Source of the DNA: Voacanga thouarsii
Lineage: Eukaryota; Streptophyta; Magnoliopsida; Gentianales; Apocynaceae
Assembly (NCBI GenBank): GCA_026120185.1
Contig: JANUWF010001479.1
Coordinates: 2,108,001 to 2,172,000, forward strand
Direction of reading: 5' to 3'
DNA: 64,000 bases
Each line of letters starts with the position of its first letter. The stretch's first letter is position 1. Positions 1 through 10,439 of this stretch are shown here, one piece after another. A program made the position numbers and the translations under genes. The notes beneath the pieces were generated by a model. It did not search any database, had not been told where the DNA came from, and saw only the letters and a list, made by a program, of their open reading frames with translations.

Positions 1-765
1 CATATGCTCAAGATGATTGCTGCTTTCGAGGAGGCGAAAATCTTAGGGGCTGTCATTGACCCCGAGAGCCAAGTGGACATGGTTCTCGAATCTCTACTGG
101 GCTCCTTCACTCAATTCAAGTTGAACTATAACATGAACAAATTGAACATGAGTTTAACTGAACTGATGAAGGAGCTCCAAATGGTGGAGAAGGTCATGAA
201 ACCGCAGTCAAAGGCCATGATTGCTAAGGCTTCTTCCTCAAGAACTGGGCCTAAACCTAGAAAGTTCAAGAGGAAGAAGGGGAATGCAGCAGCATAGCCC
301 AAGACCCAGCCCAATGACAAACCAAAGGGAAAGTGCTTCAAATGTGGGAAGAAGAGACACTGGAAAAAGGAGTGTCCAGATCTTCAAACCAAGAAAAACC
401 CCACAGGTAATGTTTTCCATCTAGAGTCCATATCAATGGTAGGATCAACTTCCACTTGGATTTTTGATTCAGGAGCCACTGATCATATCTGTAACTCCTT
501 GCAGGGGTTTAGAAAGATAAGTTGACTCAAGAAGGGCGAACATGGATTATGCGTGGGATTTGGAGCACAAGTTTAGGCCCTTGCAGTGGGAGAGTTGGAT
601 CTTGTTTTGATTGTAATAAGAAAGTGGTTTTAATAGAGATTTTATATGTACCTGGTTTACGTTAGAATTTGATTTTAGTTGCAAAACTTATAAATCAATG
701 ATATTCTGTATCTTTCCATTCTAGTATTTCTATCAGTAGAGATGGAGAAATATTATGTACTGGGC
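1..765 (+). pseudogene. Cop1 gag C-terminus, zinc knuckle and protease
   Basis: The frame runs from the window edge. The first 97 readable residues match the C-terminal half of copia UBN2-type gag, with the DPESQVDMVLESL and NYNMNKLNM segments also found in the Cop2 and Cop3 gag. A TAG at 295-297 interrupts it, but the same frame continues into a CCHC zinc knuckle (Cys codons at 334 and 343, His at 358, Cys at 373), expected to bind the element RNA. It then reaches an aspartic protease active site (WIFDSGATDH, Asp-Ser-Gly codons 466-474). A TGA follows at about 523. Past that point the frame degrades, although the VGELDLV stretch common to the family is still visible. The knuckle and the DSG triad are both intact, unlike in Cop2 and Cop3. 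Confidence 0.85.
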
Positions 766-1707
766 ACATGTATGGAAATCTATTTTATTTAAACCCTATT
801 ACCAATCAATTAATTAACGCTCAAACTGAACATTTAACTAAGAAGAAAAATACCAATGTCAATGATTCATACCTTTGGCATCTAAGGTTAGGTCATATTA
901 ACTCAATCAGGATTCAGAGGCTAATCCATGATGGGCCTTTGGGCTTATTAAAATTGAAAAGTTGGCCTCAGTGTGAATCCTGCCTGATGGGAAAAATGAC
1001 CAAAAGGTCTTTTACACCAAAGGTGGATAGAGCCAATGAGGTGTTGAGTTTTGTTCACACTGATGTGTGTGGTCCATTGTCTACACCAGCTAGAGGAGGT
1101 TTTGAGTACTTCATCACTTTCACGGATGATTGTATGAGGTATGGTTACATTTACCTGATGAGACACAAGTGTGACTCTTTTGACAAGTTCAAAGAGTTTA
1201 AGGCTGAAGTGGAGCGTCGGACAAGTAAATTAATCAAAACCTTACGATTGGATCGTGGTGGAGAGTACCTCCTAGGTGAATTCAAGGATTACATGGTACA
1301 TCATGGGATAGTATTCCAACTCTCTGCGCCGTGGACATCCCAGCAGAACGGAGTAGCTGAGAGAAGGAACAGGACATTGATGGAAATGGTCAGAAGCATG
1401 AGTGTCTCATGCTACTCTTCCAGTGTCCTTTTGGGGATATGCCTTGGAGACAACGGCATATATTCTGAACTTGGTGCCTTCCAAGTCAGTACCAAGGACT
1501 CCCTATGAGATGTGGACTGGGCGTAAGCCAAGTCTGAATCATCTCAGGATTTGGGGTTGTCCAGCTTATGTACTGATCAAGGGAGATAAATTGGAACCAA
1601 GATCAGAATTATACTATTTTGTTGGCTATCCAAAAGGGACAAAAGGAGGTTATTTTTATCATCCTAAGGAGCAGAAAGTACTAGTCAGCACCAATGCTAG
1701 ATACTAA
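766..1707 (+). pseudogene. Cop1 gag-pre-integrase and integrase
   Basis: The readable frame at 768-1508 begins with the gag-pre-integrase segment (SYLWHLRLGHIN, the H of an HHCC zinc site; C-ESCLMGKM gives the cysteines). The integrase core follows, with catalytic Asp in HTDVCGPL, Asp in LDRGGEY and Glu in VAERRN. The last two are 35 residues apart, as in the DD35E family. The frame is lost near 1400 and picked up by an overlapping frame (1402-1707) carrying SFWGYALETTAYILN through the C-terminal GYPKGTKGG region. A one-base indel in the overlap is therefore likely. Integrase inserts element cDNA into the host chromosome. The triad is intact here, in contrast to Cop2 and Cop3. Confidence 0.88.
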
Positions 1708-2651
1708 GTACTTCCACTAAAGGTTCAACAAGGTTGGAACTTGAGGAAAAGTTATCTACAAAATCAATTTTTTTTGACCCGATTATGGAACAAGAAGAGG
1801 CACAGCCTCAAGAGCCTGTGCAAGTGGAGCCTCGTCGTAGTGGGAGAGTGTCTAGGGTTCCGAATAGATGGACTGGAGAAGCCTTTGAGCTAGTCTCCGA
1901 CCATCAGGAACAATACCCCACTAGATACGAGGAGGCTACTGCTGATGCCGATGCAAATCTGTGGCATGAAACAATGAAAGCCGAGATTGAGTCTATGTAC
2001 CTCAATCAGGTTTGGGATCTTGTAGCTTCACCTAAAGGGATAAAACCCATTGGGTGCAAGTGGGTGTACAAGAGAAAGAGGGGAGCGGATGGAAAGGTGA
2101 AAACCTTCAAAGCTAGGCTTGTGGCGAAAGGGTATACTCAGAAAGAGGGAATCGACTATGAGGAAACCTTTTCCCCGATAGCCATGCTTAAATCCATTCG
2201 CATCCTCCTTGCCATCGCATGTCACTATTACTACGAGATATGGCAAATGGATGTCAAGACGACATTCTTAAATGGCCATCTTAGCGAAGACATCTATATG
2301 TCCCAACCGGAAAGCTTCATTGCTGAAGGCTAGGAACATATGGTTTGCAAGCTTAAGAAGTCCATTTATGGACTTAAGCAAGTATCGAGAACATGAAACA
2401 TTCGTTTTGATGAGACTGTAAAGTCTTATGGTTTTATTCAAAACAAAGATGAACCATACGTGTATAGGAAACTTGAAGGCATTAATGTGGTTTTTCTTAT
2501 CCTGTATGTGGATGATATTCTACTTATTGAAAATGATGTAGGGACATTGTCGTCTACAAAGGTTTGGCTGTCTAGTCAATTCAGTATGAAGGACTTGGGA
2601 TAAGCCAGCTACATTCTCGGGATTAGGCTTCTTAGAAATAGGAAGTAGAGA
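1708..2651 (+). pseudogene. Cop1 reverse transcriptase
   Basis: A copia reverse transcriptase domain (RVT_2 type). A short acidic and proline-rich linker (EPVQVEPRRSGRVSRVP) leads into WDLVASPKGIKPIGCKWVYK, then KARLVAKGYTQKEGIDY and the first catalytic Asp in WQMDVKTTFLNG. The YVDD box is at about 2506-2517 and intact. In-frame stops at about 2330-2332, 2395-2397, 2601-2603 and 2646-2648 break it into pieces, yet the frame is otherwise kept over more than 900 bases, which suggests a fairly young decay. It would copy element RNA to DNA inside the cytoplasmic particle if it were intact. Confidence 0.88.
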
Positions 2652-3501
2652 ATGTTAGGGTTATCCCAAACAACATACATTGACAAGATGCTGGCCAAGC
2701 ACAGCATGGACTCATGCAAGGGAACTCTAATCCCTTACAGACATGGGTTGTCATTTTCTTCGAAGGACTGTCCTAAGTCTCAAGAAGAAAATGACAGAAT
2801 GAGTAGGATTTCCTACGCTTCGGTTGTGGGAAGTCTCATGTACGCCATGCTGTGTACTATGCCAGATATCTGCTTTGTCGTGGGCTTAATTAGCAGATAT
2901 CAGTCAAACTCAGGGGAGGTTCATTGGCAAGCTGTAAAGCATATCCTCAAGTACCTCAAGGGAACGAGAGATTATATGCTGGTTTACAAGGCTAATGATT
3001 TGGTTCCTCCAAGATACACAGACTCAGACTTCCAGGCAGATAAGGATGAGAGAAAATCCACTAGTGGATATGTCTTCACCTTGTCTGGAGGAGCAATTTT
3101 ATGGAGGAGCAATTTTATGGAGGAGTATTAAGCAGTCTTATATTGCTGACTCAACCATGGAAGCTGAGTATGTGCCAGCTTCAGAGGCATCCAAGGAAGC
3201 AGTTTGGCTCCGGAAGTTCCTTTCAGAACTTAGAGTCGTACCACATATGGACATGCCGATTGTGATGTATTGCGACAACACTGGAGCAGTATCGCAATCT
3301 AAGGAACCTCAAAACCACAAGAAGGGGAAACATATAGTGAGGTAGTACCACATGGACCGGGATTTCCAGAGACAGGAAGTCGTGGTGGAACAGATTGCCT
3401 CCGAGAACAATCTTGCTGATCTATTCACCAAGCCTTTGGCTGAGAGGGTCTTCATGAGATACTTAGACGCCATTAGGGTGGGCACCTATGGACTTACCTA
3501 G
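2652..3501 (+). pseudogene. Cop1 RNase H and polyprotein C-terminus
   Basis: The frame at 2652-3131 holds the connection region (MPDICFVVGLISRYQ) and the start of RNase H (YTDSDFQADKDERKSTSGY). It then fails inside a 16-bp tandem duplication at 3090-3121. The second frame (2995-3345) takes over with SYIADSTMEAEYVPASEA, which carries the conserved RNase H acidic residues, and CDNTGAVSQSKEP. After a stop at 3343-3345 the reading continues to the LFTKPLAERVF C-terminal signature near 3430. RNase H removes the RNA strand during reverse transcription. The duplication is the main lesion, since 16 is not a multiple of three. Confidence 0.86.
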
Positions 3502-3511
3502 TCTTAGAGTG

Positions 3512-3523
3512 CAAGTGGGAGAT
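3512..3523 (+). promoter_or_regulatory. Cop1 polypurine tract
   Basis: The purine-rich CAAGTGGGAGAT sits directly against the TGTTGGA start of the 3' LTR and is where plus-strand DNA synthesis would be primed. Cop3 has the same arrangement on the minus strand (CAAATGGGAGAT), while in Cop2 it has decayed to GCAACTAAGAGAT. Confidence 0.75.
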
Positions 3524-4433
3524 TGTTGGATTGTATGTCCTCTTAGACTAGGTTTTTGATGTAAAATCGAATATTTTAATAAAAGAATTTATTTTCAGAA
3601 ATTAGTTGTGAATTTACTTTTTGTTTGTGCACAATTTCATTTGGAACAGACCCATTGTATTTAAATAAGTGATCCATGTGAATGGTGTTCTTTCGCAGTA
3701 AGGTATGGATTACGGGTTATTTAACACATAAACATTTGTTCTTAACCTATTGATGAGAATGAGAATCTCATCATGTTTAGGTTATTATGTTATAAATTCC
3801 AAATGGGGAATGGCTTACCTTTAACCAGTGAGTAGTCCACTCACTTCATGACATAGGCGTATTTCGAATACGTAGGACATGACCTGTAGTAGTGGTTTCT
3901 AAAAAGTACTATATGGTATAAACCTAGACTACTACCGTTACAGCGTGAACTAGTACTCTACGACTTGAGTATGAGTTGGTGGTCTGGCGAAACTGGAAGC
4001 ATATACTTTGATTTGCTATAGTTGAGGTTCTATCGTAGGGCCAATATACTTGCATGTCGGGTATGTGTGACTAGTTAGTTAAGATAGACTTGTACAAGAT
4101 AATTTCTACACTAAATCGCCTCTTGTGGTTGTTCGAATGATCTAAATATCCAGGGCTCTGGGAAACATGACTTGGATGTTTGCTTTAGGGTAGCTCCCTT
4201 GGAAAGCGGAAACACTCTAGGAAGTCGTGGATCATTGGATTAGAAGCCTAAGGATGGTAGATGTCATTTAGAGGGGTGTTAGTACACTTCTTCCTTTCTA
4301 AATGTACGGCGATGTGTAGAGGGGTATTTTAGTCATTTCACCGTAGGTCGGAGACTTTGCTAATGCAGCATTGTCCTTGGGGTCAATATTTCCTTATGGT
4401 GATATTAGAAAATATTTAAAATGCAAAATATAG

Positions 4434-4445
4434 CTATTTATATAG
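4434..4445 (+). promoter_or_regulatory. Candidate TATA box in the copia LTR
   Basis: CTATTTATATAG is near-palindromic and kept at the matching place in the other copia LTRs here: about 11350 (plus), and on the minus strand near 40815, 55800 and 63262. Its conservation amid otherwise diverged AT-rich LTR sequence makes it the best core-promoter candidate. Nothing in the sequence proves transcription. Confidence 0.4.
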
Positions 4446-4557
4446 CAGGGATATTTTGGTCATTTTAGCAGCCAAGGCGATGTGTCTTTTTGGTCCTCGG
4501 AATAGCCCGTAAGTCCTAACTAATTTTGGGTTGAGGAATTGGTCTCGATTCAAGAGG

Positions 4558-4590
4558 ATTTTATTTTATTTTATTTTATTTTATTTTATT
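4558..4590. repeat. (TTTTA)n microsatellite in Cop1 LTR
   Basis: About six and a half pentamer units. The homologous position of the solo LTR (near 11473) has only about two, so this is an expansion specific to this copy. Confidence 0.9.
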
Positions 4591-5564
4591 CAGGACGTCT
4601 AATTTATTATTAGACTGTAATAAAATAAATAAATAAATAAAATAAAAATAGGAGTTGAGAGAAATTAATTTTCTGGTTTATTTGGTTTATTAATTATTCA
4701 GGGCCTAGGTCCAGTTTGAATAATTAGGAAATTAACCTGGGTTTAAACCAAAGGGAAATAATTAATGCTTAATTATTTATTGGGTTATTTATATAAGCTC
4801 AAGATATAAATAATTAAATATTAATTATTTTGGTTCATTTGGGCTCATTAATTATTTATTGGGTTATTTATATAAGTCCAGAAAATAAATAATTAATGTT
4901 TATTATTTTGGGCCTTTTGGGTCCAAGAAAAATAATAAATATTATTTCGGCCCAATAGCTTGGACCGTAGGGTTTTTTTCATATATGGTTCAGATGAGTT
5001 TAGGGTTAAGCCGAACTTATTCTCAGGATAACATCCGGGTGTTTGAAATATGATATCCCGAGGATATGTTTATCAGATATTTTGAGACCTAGTTTTGGCT
5101 AACGATAAACAAGTCTCTAGTGGAAAAATAACCCTAATCTCCCCCTGACTAAGCTCTTCCTTATGCCTCTCTTCCCTCACTCAGCTCTCTCTCACTCGTG
5201 AGTTTTGCTTCCTCTTGTTCTTGGTTCTTTGCTAATCAATAGCGAGAGAACCAAGGAGATTAGAGACAACTCTTCTTCACTGTTGAATTCACCGACAAAC
5301 AAATTAGGCTGTGGAATATTCCGTGAACCAAAAGCCTTAGCATTGCACCGGAGGTGAAGAAGTTGACACAGGAGGCTTCACTGCATGGAGAAGAAAGGAG
5401 GCTATGATTTTGAGCTTCAAGTCATTCTTTCACGATCTTCACGTTTTAAGGCTCCAAGAGGTATGTTATTTAGCCGCCACCATGCTTACATGCTCTGTGT
5501 TTAATGTTTTTGTCTCCATTTATGTCCACCGTATGCATGCTCTGTTTCTGCCATCACCTGCACA

Positions 5565-7383
5565 ATCATATTCCCTCATGCTTAGCTCTTTACTTGTTCT
5601 CAAGCAAAATATCAAAGACAAGTAAGAAAAACACAAGGTTTCAAAAAAAAAAAAAAAATTCATTCAATTACTATCAAAATAATATTTCCAATGCTTTCTT
5701 CATTAAAGACAACAAAACATATGCTACTATACCTTTCAAAACAAATACAAGACTTGTGTAAGTGACTAGTGATTAGTAGAACCATCTCAATACTTAGCAA
5801 TATTCTCAAATCATTGGAAAGAATTTAGTTCAAAAGAAATATACATTCCATTGGCTTACTTTTCATACATTCTCTCCACTAATTTGAGACATATCATGAT
5901 TCTATTTAGGTCAAGTAGGACTTTTAAGCTTGTAATGTAAGGCTAAAGGGTTTGTAATGTAGCTTTCAAACGAATGATATAAAAAAATCAAATATCAAAG
6001 AAGATAAGAGTTTGCAAGAAAAGGATAAACAAAATGTACCAATAGATTCTAAACTTTTCTTGCTCTCCTATTCCAAAATCAATCAAAACCCATAACCTTG
6101 TATGGCAATTATAGTATAGTTCAAGCAAATCTTGCATTCTTTTTTCTCAATAATTCTTAACTCCTCATTCATTTTGCACAAGAATAAAAAAAAAAAAAAT
6201 CAGCAATGGTGCTAATGACTTGATGTGAACTCAAGTTTTTTTTTTTTTTTTCAAAAATACCCCCATAATGAAACAGAAAAATTATCTTGTTCCAGCTCAA
6301 TCAACCTTCTTCTTGTGTTCTTCTTTTCTTTTTCTCTCTTGTCAACTTTTCTTTCCTTCCTCTTTTCCAATGTTGCTTTTGTTTGTTTCTCAGCTTTTTA
6401 AACATTTTCTAGTAGCTTTTTGGTTTTCTCAATCTTTCTTTTCTTTTTTCTTTCCTTTCTTTTCTCAACTCCATTCAACAATGCTACATGATTGAAAGTA
6501 ACAAGTCATGACATTTACACATGCTTTCTCCCTCACAACTCCCTACTTGTACTTTTATCCATCTTGAGCAATCAAAGATTTGGAAGAAGTATCAAACTCT
6601 CAGAAAGAAGTAATGGACAAAGTATGATAATGAGTTTTAAGAAAGAAATTGACAATTTAGGCTCAAAATAGGCACTAAGGATAATATAAAATAGGTAGAC
6701 TTGAAAAGCTCAACCTATCCAAAGAAGGCCTATTTCCGTCATCCCTAAGTTAAATCACGAATATCTTTCTTATTTCGTCTCGGGAGGTATTCAAGTAAGT
6801 TATAGAATGCTCAATGAATTTTAGTAGAAAAACAAGTTGAAGCACATTGTAAAGCATTTGATCAAGAACTACTTAGTCCAAGTGCGTGCAAAAAGTTATG
6901 CATAAGTCACAAATGATATAGAACATATACTCTATGATCTATCACAAAGACATGCATTTAAAATACATCTTGAAAGTTAAACAAAAATCTGAAAAATTGC
7001 TTTGAAAATTTTGCTCACAAGGATATTTCAAAAGGATGAAGTATAGAAGAATTCTCAATCTAACCACTCCCTCACACGTAAATTGGACATTGTCCTCAAT
7101 GGCCAAACAAATAGAAAAAGAAAATATCGCCATGGGACCAAAAATAAAAACGAAAAAGATAAGAAAGAAAATACTTCCATTACAGTAGGCATTCTTCTAC
7201 AAAAGAGTCGAGTTCCTGGAAAAAGAGGCATTGTCGAAGTACCTAAAAAATTACAAAAGAAACACACTAAAGCATAAAAACTAGAAAAGAAAGAGAAAAA
7301 AAAAATAACAGAGTGTAGCACAAAAGAAAGAAGGCAAGATAACCCAAGAGGTTTTATTTTGTAGTGTCGAAGAGCACCTCCAC
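5565..7383 (-). other. Gyp1 3' non-coding region
   Basis: This 1.8-kb stretch between the end of integrase and the Cop1 LTR has no convincing coding frame. It is AT-rich with A-runs (5643-5658, 6186-6199), T-runs (6237-6251) and a pyrimidine-rich tract at 6295-6475. Athila-type elements typically carry a long region here, sometimes with an envelope-like gene, but I see no envelope-like frame on either strand. The small open frames present are low-complexity Phe/Ser-rich translations of the pyrimidine tracts. Confidence 0.6.
7061..7100 (-). promoter_or_regulatory. Internal polypurine-like motif after Gyp1 pol
   Basis: On the minus strand this reads ATTGAGGACAATGTCC followed by AATTTACGTGTGAGGGAGTGG. 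A GAGGACAATG block followed by a GTGTGRGGGAGT purine run is commonly seen downstream of pol in Athila/Tat elements and may be a second plus-strand primer or the start of the 3' transcript region. The assignment rests on motif recollection and position, about 280 bases past the integrase stop. Confidence 0.5.
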
Positions 7384-8210
7384 CTACTCGGTTTTGTTAA
7401 GACCTTCACCAACATAGCGCTTCACGCGATTGCCATTTACTTTGAAAGTGCCCCTAGTGGGATGAGTAATTTCTAGGGTGCCAAAGGGGAATATTTTACT
7501 TACCATGTAAGGTCCCCACCACCTTGATTTCAACTTACCTAAAAAAATTCTTAAGCGAGAATTGAATAGCGACACTTGATCGCCTTTCTTAAATTCGTGT
7601 TGTTGAGTGATATGCTTATCGTGCCATTGTTTGTCCTTTTCTTTATATCGCATTGAAGTATCATAAGCATCCTCGCCCAACTCCTCCAAGGCTGTGAGTT
7701 GGAACAACCTTGACTTTCCAACTGACTCAAGATCAAGGTTAACGAGTTTAATAGCCCAATAAGCTTTATACTGAACCTCAACAGGTAAATGACATGATTT
7801 TTCATAAACTAACCGAAAAGGAGTTGTGCCAATTGAGGTCTTAAAAACTGTCCTATATGCCTAAAGAGTGTCATCTAATTTTAGACTCCAACCTTCCTAG
7901 TATGGTTAACAGTTTTTTCTAAGATTCTTTTGATTTTCCTATTAACCACTTCAACCTGTCCACTTATTTGGGAGTGATAGGGGGTGGCAAACCTATGGTT
8001 TACTCCCAAATGTTTGAGAACTTTTTCCATTTGAATATTACAAAAATGAGTTCCCCTATCACTAATGAGCACCTTAGGCACACCAAAACGAGTGAAAAGT
8101 TTTTTCAAAAATTTTACCACAACCCTTACATCATTAGTTGGTAAAGCTTGTGCCTCTACCCATTTAGAAACATAATCCACAGCGACTAAAATGTATTTAT
8201 TACCCAAAGA
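7384..8210 (-). pseudogene. Gyp1 integrase, core and C-terminal part
   Basis: Starts immediately after the inserted LTR with SLGNKYILVAVDYVSKWVEA, containing the first catalytic Asp. The second Asp is in VLISDRGTHF and the Glu in GQVEVVNRKIK, so the triad is present. After a stop or frame break near 7880-7810 the C-terminal domain continues (7707-7384) with GDQVSLFNSRLRIF, GKLKSRWWGPYMV and FKVNGNRVKRY, the usual Athila integrase tail, and stops at 7384. The N-terminal zinc-binding part lies at 10050-10434, on the far side of the solo LTR. Integrase would insert the element DNA, but this copy is physically split. Confidence 0.88.
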
Positions 8211-8215
8211 ACTAG

Positions 8216-10044
8216 TGATGTGTTCGGACTTAGGTATAAAAATCATACAAAAACTAAGCACATTCCCAATCAAGTTTACATTAAAACGTTTACCCCAAAT
8301 CACACATATGAGCAAGCGTACTTATCATTAACCGAGCATAGAATTCAAACGAGTGTCGATCCTCAAGGAACAAGCAGACATTAATCACCTTTCTTTCATT
8401 GCTTAACTGACTCAATAAAATGAAAAATAAATAAAAGAAAATAAAGATATATACATGTCAAGGATGGAGAAGTATGCAATTCAAACCATTGTTTGGATAA
8501 ACATGATCTTAAAGTACCAAACATTTATCATAACTAATTATTCTCTTGGCATCATGAAGGATGAAAGTAGACTCACTTCGATGGTCAATCCATGAAATCA
8601 CTATCTTCTAGATGAATTAGAATCACCTGGTCCATCTCAACTAATTCATCCAAAAGACGCATTAAACACAATCCTTAGTTAAATTTCCTTGGTCTCGAAA
8701 AATTTAAAATATGAAATTAATCAATGAACCCTTGGTCTCGGAAGACATCAATTAACCTTCAATTACTAGTTCTAAGCAATCAACCCTCTTTGGTCCAGCA
8801 AGTCAATAACCAACAGAATATGAAATTAATAAATTGAAACTATCATCAACCCCCTTTGGTCCAGCAAGTAAATGGAAAGAACCAAACAACTAATCTCGTA
8901 ATAAGTACAAGTAATTGAATACCAAGATTAATAACCAGTCAATCAAAACATCAGACAACTCTAGAAATCATGAATACCTAAACAACGTTGAATTACAATA
9001 AAACAATTAGCATATCATTGTCAAGAAAAAGAAAACAAAGTAAAAAAAAGCACTCATAGACAAACCTCGTTCTTCTTCCTTTGAAAACCTTCTTGCATAA
9101 CCCTCCTTGAATTATTCATCTCGAGAAAATATTGGTGACGCATTCTAAAATAAATCTAAGTCTCTACACTGTGCACTCCCTTTTCTAGGGTAAATTGGGC
9201 TTTATTTATAGGCTTACAAAGTTCCTAAAAGAGTCCTAAATAAAGAAGAAGTAATTACTAAAAAATATCCAAAACAAAAAAGGATTAGTAATTGTTAAAA
9301 TAAAAAACTAAGAAAAATTAATGGAATCCACCGCTGTTGACTTTTGATCAATTTAATTCAATTTGGACTTTCAATTCGGTCTTTTGTCTTCTTGTGCTGG
9401 AAAGTTTGATGTCTGAATTGGAATTGTGGAATCTGCTTCAATTGACTTCAATTGGAGCCGTGCGGAATTCTGTCTAGCCGAATCTTTGTCTTTGTTGCAT
9501 CGGCTTGCTGAGCCGATTTCCATCTACTTCGGCTGAAGACCGAAGCTGCTTTTCTGTTTGTGCTTTGTTGTTGCAGCGGCTTTAATTGAGCCGACAACCT
9601 AACATTGTTGACTTCTTCTTTGCATTACCTAGGTCCTATCGGAATTGAATCTTGCTTTGCTTTGCTCTCGGCTTTGTTGCATTGGCTCGTTGAGCCATCA
9701 AATTGAAGACCAAATTCCCTTTTCTTTTCCAGTAGCTTTTGTTCTTTTGCTCCAATTGAAGTTTTCTCTTCTTGTTTTCAATTCCAATTCCTCTGTTCCC
9801 CTCAATTTCTATGCTTTTCTAGTGGCTAACCGGCGCTGGTTCCCCTTCCTAGGCTAATGCCGGTTCTGTTCTGAAAAATCCAACAATTAGCTTTAATTTT
9901 CCCTTATTTTTGCATAAAATTTCAGAAAAGTATTTTTATAAGGGAAATATCAAATATAAAGGAATCTGACTAGTTATTTCACATAATATATCACAAAATT
10001 GCCTTAAATAACTAGGAAAAATATAACTAATTTAGCCCTTATCA
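8216..10044 (-). mobile_element. Solo Ty3/gypsy LTR in Gyp1 integrase (TSD ACTAG)
   Basis: An 1829-bp LTR (TG...CA on both strands) with perfect 5-bp target duplications ACTAG at 8211-8215 and 10045-10049. It interrupts the integrase between the GPFPS and SLGNKYI segments, and removing it with one ACTAG restores the frame. It is homologous to the Gyp1 5' LTR (both begin near GTATAAAAAT and CATTCCCAAT and end GCCCT-ATCA) and lies in the same orientation. It therefore comes from a sister copy that inserted and then lost its body by LTR-LTR recombination. Inside are five spaced TTGGTCT-CGGCAAG-like repeats (8620-8870) and a GC-richer part (9470-9860) with CGGCTT and GCCGGTTC motifs. No coding capacity. 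Confidence 0.95.
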
Positions 10045-10049
10045 ACTAG

Positions 10050-10434
10050 GAAAAGGTCCCATGAAGTCTATCCCCCAACAATCAAATATTTCACAAGTTT
10101 GAAAAAATTGTAATGGCATCTCATTAGATTTAGAAATGTTACCTGTGCGTTGACACTTATCATAACTTTGAACAAACTTGTGGGCATCTTTGAACAATGT
10201 GGGCCAATAAAATCCTGACTCAAATACCTTTCGTGCAGTGTTGTTAGCTTGGTAGTAGCCTCCAGCAAGTTCGTCATGACAATGTCTAAGAATATCCTCT
10301 CTTTCTTTAGAGTCCACACATATTCAAATGATTTGGTCCGCACAACACTTAAACAAATAAGAGTCTTCCCAAAAGTAATACCCTACTTCGGAGAGGAATT
10401 TCTTCTTTTGTTGCTTTGTGAGAGCTTTTGGAAT
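10050..10434 (-). pseudogene. Gyp1 integrase N-terminal zinc-binding part
   Basis: Read from 10434 leftwards: KFLSEVGYYFWEDSYLFK, then a TGA codon, then the HHCC zinc-binding region (ILRHCHDELAGG as the histidines, YDKCQRTGN as the cysteines), ending at WGIDFMGPFPS. The first Cys of the CxxC pair is replaced by Tyr (SYDKC), so the zinc site is already damaged. The right edge is the AATTC duplication of a solo copia LTR and the left edge is the ACTAG duplication of a solo gypsy LTR. This small piece of integrase is thus stranded between two insertions. Confidence 0.85.
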
Positions 10435-10439
10435 AATTC

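Larger units (their letters stand above)
1..5564 (+). mobile_element. Ty1/copia LTR retrotransposon Cop1 (5' part outside window)
   Basis: A plus-strand copia element read in the order gag, zinc knuckle, protease, integrase, reverse transcriptase, RNase H, polypurine tract and 3' LTR, which is the copia gene order (integrase before RT). The 5' LTR, primer binding site and gag N-terminus lie left of the window. The body carries in-frame stops (near 297, 2332, 2397, 2603, 2648) and a frameshift near 1400, so it is not autonomous. Its LTR is homologous to those of Cop2, Cop3 and two solo LTRs in this window. On the right it abuts the 3' non-coding part of the gypsy element Gyp1, so it probably inserted there. 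The expected 5-bp target copy after the LTR is ATCAT (5565-5569), which cannot be checked without the left end. Confidence 0.93.
3524..5564 (+). repeat. Cop1 3' LTR
   Basis: A 2041-bp LTR that starts TGTTGGA right after the polypurine tract and ends in CACA. The end was placed by comparison with the solo LTR at 10440-12457, whose edges are fixed by a target duplication. Shared landmarks are TCTTAGACTAGG near the start, the CGTATTTCGAATACG palindrome (3858-3872), a TATA-like CTATTTATATAG (4434-4445), and two copies of an ATTAATTATTTATTGGG block around 4770-4905. A (TTTTA)n tract at 4558-4590 is expanded relative to the solo copy. It carries no gene. Confidence 0.88.

Noticed and set aside
6268..6495. 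75-codon Phe/Ser/Leu-rich frame as an envelope-like gene of Gyp1
   Set aside because: It is on the strand opposite to the element and is a translation of a pyrimidine tract.
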